Source of the DNA: Oxalobacteraceae bacterium OTU3CAMAD1
Lineage (GTDB): Bacteria; Pseudomonadota; Gammaproteobacteria; Burkholderiales; Burkholderiaceae_D
Direction of reading: 5' to 3'
NCBI GenBank assembly: GCA_024123915.1
Contig: CP099650.1
Span: 5,952,001-6,016,000, forward strand
Length of the DNA: 64,000 nucleotides
In this document: positions 17,418-25,484 of the stretch, one piece after another
How the letters are laid out: each line of letters begins with the position of its first letter
Numbering within the stretch: position 1 is the stretch's first letter
The notes under the pieces: generated by a model
The model's input: the letters and a program-made list of their open reading frames with translations, nothing else
What the model was told of the DNA's origin: nothing
Database searches by the model: none
Position numbers and translations under genes: made by a program

Positions 17418-18827
17418 TCAGGTGCGCTGGTAGACGTCCTCGAAGCGGACGATGTCGTCCTCGCCCAGGTAGCTGCCGGACTGCACCTCGATCAGGTGCA
17501 GCGGCAATTTGCCAGGGTTTTCCAGACGGTGGTTCATGCCGATCGGAATATAGGTCGACTGGTTTTCCGACAGCAAGGTGACGCTGTCGCCGCACGTCAC
17601 GCGTGCCGTGCCGCTGACCACGATCCAGTGTTCGGCGCGATGGTGGTGCATCTGCAGCGACAGCTTGCCGCCCGGATTGACCGTGATGCGCTTGACCTGG
17701 AAACGCTCGCCGATGTCGATGCCCTCGTAGCAACCCCACGGACGGTACACCTTGGTGTGGTGCAAATGCTCGGTGCGCTCGGTCGTCTTCAAATGCTCGA
17801 CCACCTGCTTGACCCGCTGCACCTGGTCCTTGTGCGCCACCAGCACCGCGTCGGCGGTCTCGACCACCACCAGGTCGCTGACGCCGACCAGCGCCACGAT
17901 GCGGCTCTCGGCGCGCACCAGCGAATTGTTCACGCCGTCCAGATAAACGTCGCCGCGCGTGGCGTTGCCGGCCGCGTCATGCGGCAGCACGTCGCGCAAG
18001 GCCGACCACGAACCGACGTCGCTCCAGCCGATGTCGGCCGGCACCACCACCGCGTGCTGCGTGCGCTCCATGACGGCGTAGTCGATCGAATCGGACGGGC
18101 TGGCCGCAAAGGCGGCTTCGTCCAGGCGGCAGAAGTCCATGTCGCGGTAGGCTTTTTGCACCGCCGTCGCGGCGGCGGCGGCGATGGCCGGCGCGAATTC
18201 GGCCAGCTCGCTCAAATAACGCTCGGCGCGGAACAGGAACATGCCGCTGTTCCAATAATAGGCGCCGTCGTCGAGGAAGGACTGGGCCTTGGCCTGGTCC
18301 GGCTTTTCGACGAAGCGGTCGACTTTATACGCCGCGCCGACGGCCGCGCCGCGGTGGATATAGCCGTAACCGGTTTCCGGCGCGGTCGGCACCACGCCGA
18401 AGGTGGCCAGCGCGCCCTCGCCCGCCAACTGGGCGGCGCTGGCGATGGCGGCGTGGAAGGCGGCGCGGTCGGTGATCACGTGGTCGGCCGGCAGCACCAG
18501 CATCAGCGCCTCCGGATCGATGGCGCGCAGGTACTCGGCGGCGGCGGCCACCGCCGGCGCCGTGTTGCGCCCGGCCGATTCGAGCATGATGCCCAGCGGC
18601 GTGACGCCGATCTCGCGCAACTGCTCGGCCACCATGAAGCGGTGCTCGTTACCGCAGACGATCAGCGGCGCCTGCAACTCGGCCCCGCCCTTGAGGCGCA
18701 GCACGGTTTCCTGCAGCATCGTGCGGTCCGATACCAAGGGCAACAATTGCTTTGGCAACACGGCGCGCGACAGCGGCCACAAACGGGTGCCGGCGCCGCC
18801 GGACAGGATCACTGGGTAGAGTTTCAT
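17418..18827 (-). CDS. manC: Mannose-1-phosphate guanylyltransferase / mannose-6-phosphate isomerase (copy 1)
   Basis: Bifunctional enzyme for GDP-mannose supply, 469 residues from MKLYPVILSGGAGTRLWPLS. Residues about 1-290 are the nucleotidyltransferase domain with the GGAGTRLWPLSR signature and VEKPD lysine motif. About 355-469 is the type II phosphomannose isomerase cupin (RPWGCYEGIDIGERFQVKRI, MHHHRAEHWIVVSG). The ATG at 18827 is preferred over longer in-frame starts because the family begins exactly there and AGGAAG precedes it. The gene is almost identical, base for base, to 27666-29075; differences cluster at the ends and around 18310-18390. Cytoplasmic; GDP-mannose would feed the glycosyltransferases nearby. 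Confidence 0.95.
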   Translation of the reverse strand: MKLYPVILSGGAGTRLWPLSRAVLPKQLLPLVSDRTMLQETVLRLKGGAELQAPLIVCGNEHRFMVAEQLREIGVTPLGIMLESAGRNTAPAVAAAAEYLRAIDPEALMLVLPADHVITDRAAFHAAIASAAQLAGEGALATFGVVPTAPETGYGYIHRGAAVGAAYKVDRFVEKPDQAKAQSFLDDGAYYWNSGMFLFRAERYLSELAEFAPAIAAAAATAVQKAYRDMDFCRLDEAAFAASPSDSIDYAVMERTQHAVVVPADIGWSDVGSWSALRDVLPHDAAGNATRGDVYLDGVNNSLVRAESRIVALVGVSDLVVVETADAVLVAHKDQVQRVKQVVEHLKTTERTEHLHHTKVYRPWGCYEGIDIGERFQVKRITVNPGGKLSLQMHHHRAEHWIVVSGTARVTCGDSVTLLSENQSTYIPIGMNHRLENPGKLPLHLIEVQSGSYLGEDDIVRFEDVYQRT

Positions 18828-19135
18828 ACGACTTCTTCCTTTTATTGGGTAATTGGGCGGGCTGGCACCCTGGCGGCCCATCCGGCATGATATCGCACCG
18901 CACAAAAAACGTGCAAGCGACGCCGGGCTGTTGCCATTTTTTATTGCCCGACAAACCATAAAAGTGTTCAGTGCGCCAACCGTAACGTACTGAAATATTC
19001 TAAAATGCGTGTTTGGCGTGCGCGCCGCGCGCCCTTCCGGGCCACGGCGACCGACGACACAACTTTATTGCAACGCACAAAAGCAATCCGGCGGTCGCCG
19101 TCTCCGCGCGCTCCCGCCCTCACTGAAGGAACCCT
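18828..19135. other. Divergent intergenic region manC / GT2
   Basis: About 310 bp with no gene. It is AT-rich around 18950-19010 (TAAAAT at 19001-19006), which probably holds one or both divergent promoters, but no clear -35 element could be paired with it. Confidence 0.5.
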
Positions 19136-20323
19136 ATGACGTTTTTGCTGGCAACGCTGTTATCCCTGATGCTGGCCGTGGTGCTGATCCCGGTGCTGCT
19201 GCTGCTGCTGCAAACGCTGCTGGCGGCCGCGCCGCTGGGCGCGCCACCGGCCGCCGCCGGCCGCCGCCCGCGCGTGGCGATCCTGGTCCCCGCCCATAAC
19301 GAGGAAGCCGGCGTTGGTGCAACAATTGCCAGCCTGCAACCCCAACTGGTGGAAGGCGACCGCATCCTGGTGGTGGCCGACAATTGCAGCGACGACACCG
19401 CCGGCGCCGTGCGCCGTGCCGGCGCCGAGGCGCGCGAGCGCTTCGACACCGAACGCCGCGGCAAGGGCTACGCGCTCGACTTCGGCGTGCGCTGCCTGGA
19501 GGCCGACGCCCCCGAGGTGGTCATCATCGTCGACGCCGACTGCATCGCCGCGCCCGGCGCCATCGACCGCCTGGCGCGCGAGGCGCTCGCCAGCGGCCGC
19601 CCGGTGCAGGCGCTGTATCTGATGGAGATGCCCGCCGGCGGCGGCCTGATGAAGAAAATCGGCCAGTTCGCCTGGGTCGTCAAGAACCTGGTGCGCCCGC
19701 TCGGCTACCACCGCCTCGGCCTGCCGTGCCAGTTGATGGGCACCGGCATGGCCTTCACCTGGCCGATGATCAGCCAGGCGGCGCTGGCCAGCGGCCACAT
19801 CGTCGAAGACATGAAACTGGGCATGGACCTGGCGCTGGCCGGCAAGGCTCCGCTGTTCAGCCCGCACGCGCTGGTCACCAGCAGCTTCGCCGCCAGCGCC
19901 GAGGGCGCCGACAGCCAGCGCACCCGCTGGGAGCACGGGCACATGAGCATGATCGCCTCCGAGGCGCTGCCGCTGCTGTTGCGCGGCCTGCTGCGCGGAC
20001 GCATCATGGTGGTGGCCTTGGCGCTGGACATGTGCGTGCCGCCGCTGGCGCTGCTGGCGCTGATCGCCATGGCGCTCAGCGCGGTGGCGCTGGTGTTCAG
20101 CCTGTTCACCGGCGCCGGCCTGCCGCTGCTGCTGGCCTTGCTGACGATGGCCGGCTTCGGCGCGGCCGTGCTGCTGGCCTGGGCGCGCCACGGACGGGGC
20201 ATCCTCAGCGCCGGCGATCTGCTGATGGCGGTGTTTTACATCTTCAAGAAGATTCCGCTGTATTGCCGCTTTTTTATTAACCGTCAGGTCGAATGGGTGA
20301 GGTCTAAACGTGATAGCGAATGA
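19136..20323 (+). CDS. Membrane glycosyltransferase, GT2 family
   Basis: A 395-residue inner-membrane glycosyltransferase. One N-terminal helix (about 4-26) precedes the GT-A domain: VAILVPAHNEE near residue 50, the VDADC Asp motif near 133, the acceptor ED motif (IVEDMKLGMDL) and QRTRW, the Q-x-x-R-W signature of processive or lipid-linked GT2 enzymes. Three further helices follow (about 300-365). The layout resembles beta-glycosyltransferases that extend membrane-bound glycans. AAGGA precedes the ATG. It overlaps the next gene by 14 bp and the pair is likely one operon. Substrate cannot be read from the sequence. Confidence 0.88.
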   Translation: MTFLLATLLSLMLAVVLIPVLLLLLQTLLAAAPLGAPPAAAGRRPRVAILVPAHNEEAGVGATIASLQPQLVEGDRILVVADNCSDDTAGAVRRAGAEARERFDTERRGKGYALDFGVRCLEADAPEVVIIVDADCIAAPGAIDRLAREALASGRPVQALYLMEMPAGGGLMKKIGQFAWVVKNLVRPLGYHRLGLPCQLMGTGMAFTWPMISQAALASGHIVEDMKLGMDLALAGKAPLFSPHALVTSSFAASAEGADSQRTRWEHGHMSMIASEALPLLLRGLLRGRIMVVALALDMCVPPLALLALIAMALSAVALVFSLFTGAGLPLLLALLTMAGFGAAVLLAWARHGRGILSAGDLLMAVFYIFKKIPLYCRFFINRQVEWVRSKRDSE

Positions 20324-21473
20324 AACAATGGTGGCCGCGCCGGCCCCGCGTACCGACTTCCAGCGCGACGTCTATTGTGTGCTGGGCCTGCCGTTCGACG
20401 CCCTGACCTTGGAGCAGGCGCGCGACCAGCTGCTGGCCGACGCCCGCGCCGGACGGCGTAACTTCTTCTCGACGCCCAATCTGAACTTCCTCGTCACCAG
20501 CCTGCGCGACACCGCCTTCCGCGACTCGGTGCTGCGCTCGGACCTGTCGTTCGCCGACGGCATGCCGATCATCTGGATGGCGCGCGCGCTGGACATCCCG
20601 CTGCGCCACCGCGTGGCCGGCTCGACCGTGTTCGAGTTGCTGCGGGCGCAGCGCGAACAACCGCTGAAGGTGTATTTCTTCGGCGGTCCGGACGGCGTGG
20701 CGCGCCGCGCCGGCGACGTGCTCAACGCGGACGGCGGCGCGCTGCGCTGCGTCGGCGCCCACGCGCCCGGCTTCGGCAGCATCGAGGACATGAGTTCGCC
20801 CGCGCTGATGGCGCAGATCAACGCCACCGAGCCGGATTTCGTGCTGGTGGCGCTGGGCGCCAAGCGCGGCCAGGCCTGGATCGAACGCAACCTCGGCGCG
20901 CTCGACGCGCCGCTGATCAGCCACCTGGGCGCGGTGATCAACTTCGTCGCCGGCACCATCGTGCAGGCGCCGTCGCGGGTCAGCGGACTGGGACTGGAAT
21001 GGTTGTGGCGCATCAAGGAAGAGCCGGCGCTGTGGCGGCGCTACTGGCAGGACGGTCTCGCCCTGCTGGGATTGCTGGTCAAGCGGGTGCTGCCGGGTGT
21101 GCTGGCCGCGCGCCGGGCACGGGCCGCGCGCGACCGCCAGCCGGCGCCGTCGGTCGATGTGCGCACCGAGAACGGCGTGCGCCGTTTGACCCTGGGCGGG
21201 GCCTGGCATGCGGGCAATCTGGCGCCGCTGCGGCTGGCGCTGACGGCGGCCACGGCCACGCGCGCGGATATCGTCCTGGATTTGACGGCCGTTAGCGCGC
21301 TCGACAGCGCGACCGTGGCGCTGTTGATGCTGCTGTATGGCCACCAGTCGAAGATCGGCCGGGGGTATGAACCGGTCGGGGCCAACAAGGCCTTGCAGCG
21401 CGCGCTGACCTTGCATTGCGCGGAGTATTTGTTGACGCCGTTGCCGGTGACGGCGGCTGTGGCACGGGCCTGA
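20310..21473 (+). CDS. WecG/TagA/CpsF glycosyltransferase fused to a STAS-like domain
   Basis: A 387-residue two-part protein. Residues about 20-255 are a GT26 WecG/TagA/CpsF domain: NFFSTPNLNFLV, ADGMPIIW, VYFFGGPDGVARRA, and the LGAKRGQAWIERN and GAVINFVAGT motifs. Such enzymes transfer N-acetylmannosaminuronate, ManNAc or related sugars to a lipid-linked acceptor. Residues about 282-375 look like a STAS domain: a beta strand, then VLDLTAVSALDSATVALLM with the conserved Asp-Ser (332-333) of anti-sigma-factor antagonists. Start is the GTG at 20310, behind GAGGT; an ATG at 20328 lacks a ribosome site. STAS fusion is unusual for this family; it may regulate activity or be a dimerisation unit. 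Neighbouring switch kinases are not seen. Confidence 0.85.
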   Translation: MIANETMVAAPAPRTDFQRDVYCVLGLPFDALTLEQARDQLLADARAGRRNFFSTPNLNFLVTSLRDTAFRDSVLRSDLSFADGMPIIWMARALDIPLRHRVAGSTVFELLRAQREQPLKVYFFGGPDGVARRAGDVLNADGGALRCVGAHAPGFGSIEDMSSPALMAQINATEPDFVLVALGAKRGQAWIERNLGALDAPLISHLGAVINFVAGTIVQAPSRVSGLGLEWLWRIKEEPALWRRYWQDGLALLGLLVKRVLPGVLAARRARAARDRQPAPSVDVRTENGVRRLTLGGAWHAGNLAPLRLALTAATATRADIVLDLTAVSALDSATVALLMLLYGHQSKIGRGYEPVGANKALQRALTLHCAEYLLTPLPVTAAVARA

Positions 21474-21490
21474 ATCCAAACCACACAAAC

Positions 21491-21585
21491 ACGTAGGGCG
21501 GATTAGCGAAGCGTAATCGGCCATGCATGCGTCGCGTTGACGCATGCATGGCCGATTACGGCGTTCCGCCTAATCCGCCCTACGT
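21491..21585. repeat. Long imperfect palindromic intergenic repeat
   Basis: Two arms of about 43-47 bases (from ACGTAGGGCGGATTAGCG to its complement ending CCGCCCTACGT) fold around a small GCGTT loop. The GTAGGGCGGATTAG...CGTAATC sequence is a type of dispersed intergenic repeat seen in many proteobacteria. It lies between convergent genes and may act as a bidirectional terminator in RNA. Confidence 0.75.
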
Positions 21586-21604
21586 GTCACCGCTGGAACG
21601 CAAA

Positions 21605-21631
21605 CGCCGCAGGCCATCGAGGCCTGCGGCG
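21605..21631 (-). terminator. Hairpin downstream of the leftward PEP-CTERM gene
   Basis: An 11-bp stem CGCCGCAGGCC/GGCCTGCGGCG with a 5-base loop, followed on the minus strand by TTTG. It sits 10 bases after the stop at 21641. The stem is strong but the U tract short. Confidence 0.65.
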
Positions 21632-21640
21632 CATCCCACC

Positions 21641-22276
21641 TTACACCTTGCGGCGGCGCGCCATCCCGCCCAGCAACGCCAAGCCGGCGCCCATCATCAA
21701 CCACGTCTGCGCTTCCGGCACGGCGCTCACCGCGCTGACGCTGGTGCCGATCGTGTTGTTGAGCATGGTCGGCACCACGGTGCCGGCCGGCGTCCAGTTC
21801 AGCAACACCAGCGAGCCGCTCGGATCGTTCGTGCCCAGCAGCGCGTCCTGCGCCTGGTTGTACAAGGCCACCGAGAAAGCCGAGCCGAAACCGGCGCCCG
21901 GGTCGGCCGCGCCACTGAAGGTGATATTGAAACCGATCTTGCCGCCGAAGTCGACCTCGTGGAACAGGCCGTTCAAGCCGCCCGCGTCGTTGTTACCAAA
22001 GGTGTAGCCGCCGGCCAGCGAACCGCTGGCGTTGCCGGTCAGCTGCGCCGTGCTCGAATCGCCGAAGCCGGTGAAACCACTCAACGACACCTGCGCCCAC
22101 GGGCTCGACGGATCGCCCGGATTGAATTGCATGTCGATCCAGCCAGAGGGCGAGAACGACGACGTGTCGAGTTCGACGTGGAAGGTCGAGGCGGCCGACG
22201 CCAGGCTGGCGCAGGCGCCCAGGGCCAGGGCCAACAGCGCGCGGCGCAGGGATGCTACGGGGAATTTGACGATCAT
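21641..22276 (-). CDS. PEP-CTERM protein with VPEA variant motif
   Basis: A 211-residue exported protein. The signal peptide (LRRALLALALGACASLASA) ends near residue 29. The mature part begins STFHVELDTSSFSPSGWIDM and includes MQFNPGD, a beta-sandwich-like pattern common in PEP-CTERM proteins. The tail is VPEAQTWLMMGAGLALLG then ARRRKV, so the third motif position is Ala instead of Pro; the rest of the tripartite signal is complete. AAGGAAAA precedes the ATG. The gene begins 12 bp after the nuclease stop, so it is expressed with it and probably under the same Pho-type promoter. Function of the mature domain unknown. Confidence 0.85.
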   Translation of the reverse strand: MIVKFPVASLRRALLALALGACASLASAASTFHVELDTSSFSPSGWIDMQFNPGDPSSPWAQVSLSGFTGFGDSSTAQLTGNASGSLAGGYTFGNNDAGGLNGLFHEVDFGGKIGFNITFSGAADPGAGFGSAFSVALYNQAQDALLGTNDPSGSLVLLNWTPAGTVVPTMLNNTIGTSVSAVSAVPEAQTWLMMGAGLALLGGMARRRKV

Positions 22277-22288
22277 GTTATGTTTTCC

Positions 22289-25200
22289 TTAGAAATTGCC
22301 GCTGTAAATTTTGGCCGTGTAGCTGATGCCGGCCGCGCCGGTCTTGGTAAAACTCAGCGGGACGGTGATGGTGGCGCCTGGCGCCAGCGAGCCGACGTTG
22401 GCGGTGATGTACGGCGCGCCATTGTGGCTGCCGCTGGCGTTGAGCACGGTCACGCCGGCCGCCAGGCCGCCCAGCTCGATCTGCAGCGGACCGCTGATCG
22501 GGCTGGTACCCGTGTTGGTGACGGCGTAGTTGCCGCTCCAGCGGCCGGTCAGGCGCGTGAACACCAGGCCCGAGCCGACGCCGCGCACGCCGGCGGTGAC
22601 GTCGAGCGCCGGCGCCGGCAGGTTCAGGCTGACGACCACCGGGTCGTGGTCGGAGGCGCGGTACGGCGCTGCCGTGTACTTGTCCTGCGGCTTGCCGTCG
22701 AGGTTGTAGTCGACGACGGTCGGCTCGTCGGCATTGTTGTGCCACTCGGCCGCGTCGACCACCGAGGCGTTGAGCGCGGCGCTGGCCAGCGCGTGGTCCA
22801 GGTAGCCTGCTTCGCCGTTGAAGACGTAGGAATACGGCATCGCGCCGGCGCCGCGGATGTAGCGCTCGAGCTGGTTGACATAGCCCTTGTTGATGATGGC
22901 CTGCACCGGATCCTCGTGGCCGTAGGCGTTGAAGTCGCCGATCAGCAGCACCTTGGCGTCGCCGGCGGCGGCCACCACCTGCGGCACGAACACGTCCACC
23001 AGGCGCTGGGCCTGCTGCACGCGGGTCGCGTTCCAGCAGCTCTGGCCGTCGCCCTTGTCGCCGTCGACGTTCGACGGCGCCGGGCAGCTGCCCTTGGACT
23101 TCAGGTGGTTGACCACCAGCGAGAACTTGCCGCCGTTGGCCGCCTTGAAGGTTTGCGCCATCGGCGGACGGTTGTTGATGGCATCGGCGTCCGACAGCGC
23201 GTTGCCCACAAGGGTCAGGGTGGCCGGCTTGTAGATCATCGCCACGCGGATGGCGTCGGTGCCGGTGGCCGGCGGTTGCGGCACGACCGCGTAGGTCTTC
23301 AGGCCGGTGCCCGGCGAGATCGCCTCGTTGAGCGCGTCGACCAGTTTGGCGACCGAGTAATCGCCGCTGTTCTGGATCTCCATCAGGCCGTAGACGTCGG
23401 CGTCGAGCGCCTTGAGCTCGCCGACGATCTTGACGCTTTGACGGTTGAACTCGGCGATATTGTCGGCGCCACGGCAGTTCGAGCGCGCCGGCGCGCCGCC
23501 GCCGATCACGCAACCCTGGCCGGTGGCGCCGGTGATGTCGGCGCCGTTGGTGAAGGTGGTGAAGTAGTTCAGCACGTTGGCGCTGGCGACCTTGACGTTG
23601 CCGGCGGCCAGCACGGGCGCGGCCGGACGCGGATTGTCCTGCGAGAACACCGGCGCGACCGTCGGCTGCAGCTTGAAGCCCGCCCCGCCGCCGCCCTTGG
23701 CGCCGAAGTCGATCACGCCGGTCAGGTTGTCGACCGTGTCGCCGGCGCGCAGCGAGCCGTCCGCGCCCAGGTAGGGGATCACGCTCGGCGTGGTGAAGAT
23801 GCCGTCGTCGAGGATGATCTGGTTGCGCGCGTTGGCGGCCGCCAGCGCGATCGCCTCCGGCGTGCCGGCGCGGTATTTATTGGTCGCCGTCTCCAGCCGG
23901 CCGGCGGCCAGCGTCACTTCGCCGCGGTCGCCCAGGTATTGCAGCTGGTTGACCGTCAGCGGCGACGTGAAGCGCACCAGCATGCCTTCGAGCTGGCCCA
24001 GGTTCGGGTGCGGCAAGGCGATATTGGTCGGCGTGACGGCGATGCCGCCGGCCAGCTTGACGATGGCGGTGACGGCGGTCAGTTCGGTGTAGACGCGGCC
24101 GCCTGCCACCGGCGCGTAGTCGGTGACGGTGCCACTGATGCGCACGCGGTCGCCGATCTGCACGGTGCCGGTGTTGGCGGCGGTGGTGAAGACGAACAGG
24201 CCGTCGGAGGTCGACGGATCGCCGTCGCCGTTCTCGTCCTGGATGAAGAAGCTGGTGCCGACCTTGGCGGTGACGACGCCCTCGGTGGTCTGGACGGTGC
24301 CGGCGTACGGGCTGGTGTCGCCGCTGCCCTGGATTTGCGGAATCGTGTGGGTCAGGGTGGCCGGCGCGGCGACCGTGACGTTGATATTGCAGATGGCCTG
24401 CTGGGCCTGGTCGTTGCCGAAGGTGACGACCACCGGATAGCTGCCGGCCTGCACGCTGGCAGCCACATTCAGGCTGGCGCTGGCGGTGCCGCCGGCGGTG
24501 CCGGCCGCCAGGAAGTTGACCAGGCTGATGCCGGGCACGGCGCCGGCCGTGATGGCGGCGCTGTTGACGATGCCGTCGGCGTCGGTGGCGCTCAGCTCGG
24601 CGCTGCCGTCGATGCCGAAGGCCGGCGCCAGATTGGCCGGGCAGCTGGCGACGATGGGCGGCGCCTGCGGCACGCCGCACGGACGCAAGGCGGTGGCGCT
24701 GTTGCGCGGGGTCGGCGCGCCGGTGGCGAAGTCGCTGGCGTTGTTGTCGGTGTCGGTGCAGCCGCCGGCGGCGCGCAGCGCAGCGGTGGTGTTGCTCAGG
24801 CCGGGGCCGTTGGCGCCCTCGAAGAAGCCGGCGTTATAGCCAAGCAGGTCCATCAGCGAGGCGCTAGCCGGCGCGGCGCCGCTCAGCGCGGTGCTGTTGT
24901 TGACCAGCGCGACCTTGCCGGCGCTGCCGCCCATCGCCAGCGAACCCAGGGTATCCGGGGTCGGCAGGCTCTCGGAGCCGCCGCTGCCGGCCGATTGCTG
25001 CAGCAGGAAATACTGGCCCGGCTGCAGGGTGACATTGCCGGTTACCTTGCTGACCGCCCAGCTGCTGCCGCCGGCGCTGGCGTACTGCACGCTCCAGCCG
25101 GTGATGTCGACCGCCGCATCGCCACGGTTGAACAATTCAATGAAATCGTTTTTGAACGTAGCGCCGGAATTGCCCCCGCCCCCATAGACCTGGCTGATGA

Positions 25201-25321
25201 CGACCGGCGAGGCGGCCAGCGCGGGCGCCGACAAGACCGCCGACAGGGCGGCGGCGATCAGGGTGCGGCGGCCCGGGGTGGCCATGGCGCGGGGGACGGA
25301 CGGAATGCGGAGAGTTTTCAT
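22289..25321 (-). CDS. Extracellular endonuclease, ExeM/NucH type
   Basis: Large secreted DNase, 1010 residues. Signal peptide to about residue 37 (SAPALAA). A lamin-tail domain follows (about 38-170: SPVVISQVYGGGGNSGATFK, FIELFNRGDAAVDITGWSVQ). An OB-like region lies at about 340-450, and the endonuclease/exonuclease/phosphatase domain at about 580-905. It includes DVYGLMEIQNSG, GDFNAYG with Asp796 and Asn798, and SDHDPVV with Asp891, His892 and Asp893, the catalytic and metal-binding set. A C-terminal beta domain ends without a sorting motif. It would degrade extracellular DNA for nutrients or matrix turnover. The promoter has three TGTCAT-like repeats typical of PhoB control, consistent with phosphate scavenging. 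Confidence 0.92.
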   Translation of the reverse strand: MKTLRIPSVPRAMATPGRRTLIAAALSAVLSAPALAASPVVISQVYGGGGNSGATFKNDFIELFNRGDAAVDITGWSVQYASAGGSSWAVSKVTGNVTLQPGQYFLLQQSAGSGGSESLPTPDTLGSLAMGGSAGKVALVNNSTALSGAAPASASLMDLLGYNAGFFEGANGPGLSNTTAALRAAGGCTDTDNNASDFATGAPTPRNSATALRPCGVPQAPPIVASCPANLAPAFGIDGSAELSATDADGIVNSAAITAGAVPGISLVNFLAAGTAGGTASASLNVAASVQAGSYPVVVTFGNDQAQQAICNINVTVAAPATLTHTIPQIQGSGDTSPYAGTVQTTEGVVTAKVGTSFFIQDENGDGDPSTSDGLFVFTTAANTGTVQIGDRVRISGTVTDYAPVAGGRVYTELTAVTAIVKLAGGIAVTPTNIALPHPNLGQLEGMLVRFTSPLTVNQLQYLGDRGEVTLAAGRLETATNKYRAGTPEAIALAAANARNQIILDDGIFTTPSVIPYLGADGSLRAGDTVDNLTGVIDFGAKGGGGAGFKLQPTVAPVFSQDNPRPAAPVLAAGNVKVASANVLNYFTTFTNGADITGATGQGCVIGGGAPARSNCRGADNIAEFNRQSVKIVGELKALDADVYGLMEIQNSGDYSVAKLVDALNEAISPGTGLKTYAVVPQPPATGTDAIRVAMIYKPATLTLVGNALSDADAINNRPPMAQTFKAANGGKFSLVVNHLKSKGSCPAPSNVDGDKGDGQSCWNATRVQQAQRLVDVFVPQVVAAAGDAKVLLIGDFNAYGHEDPVQAIINKGYVNQLERYIRGAGAMPYSYVFNGEAGYLDHALASAALNASVVDAAEWHNNADEPTVVDYNLDGKPQDKYTAAPYRASDHDPVVVSLNLPAPALDVTAGVRGVGSGLVFTRLTGRWSGNYAVTNTGTSPISGPLQIELGGLAAGVTVLNASGSHNGAPYITANVGSLAPGATITVPLSFTKTGAAGISYTAKIYSGNF

Positions 25322-25346
25322 GAACGATCCAGTGGAATTGTTATTA

Positions 25347-25394
25347 AATATAGCAATTTACATATTATGACACTGTCATGACGGCGTCATGACA
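25347..25394 (-). promoter_or_regulatory. Probable Pho box and promoter of the nuclease operon
   Basis: Reading leftward, TGTCATGACGC, CGTCATGACAG and TGTCATAATAT (25394-25362) are three 11-base direct repeats with TGTCAT or CGTCAT cores. Nine bases later an extended -10, TGCTATATT, ends at 25347, about 26 bp before the ATG. Repeat length, core and distance to -10 match PhoB sites. An alternative is a dimeric repressor reading the GTCATGAC palindromes. Confidence 0.7.
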
Positions 25395-25484
25395 AGATGT
25401 GATCGAGATGCGTCATCCGTTGCCGGATCGTCAGTCAGGCCAGCGCGAGTCAACCGCAAGGTCGATGGCGGGGTCAGCGCGGGG

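Noticed and set aside
21527..25381. Open frame of over 1200 codons on the plus strand
   Set aside because: It runs antisense to the nuclease and PEP-CTERM genes, is dominated by Arg, Ala, Gly, Asp and His, and has no domain. This is the usual mirror of GC-rich codon bias.
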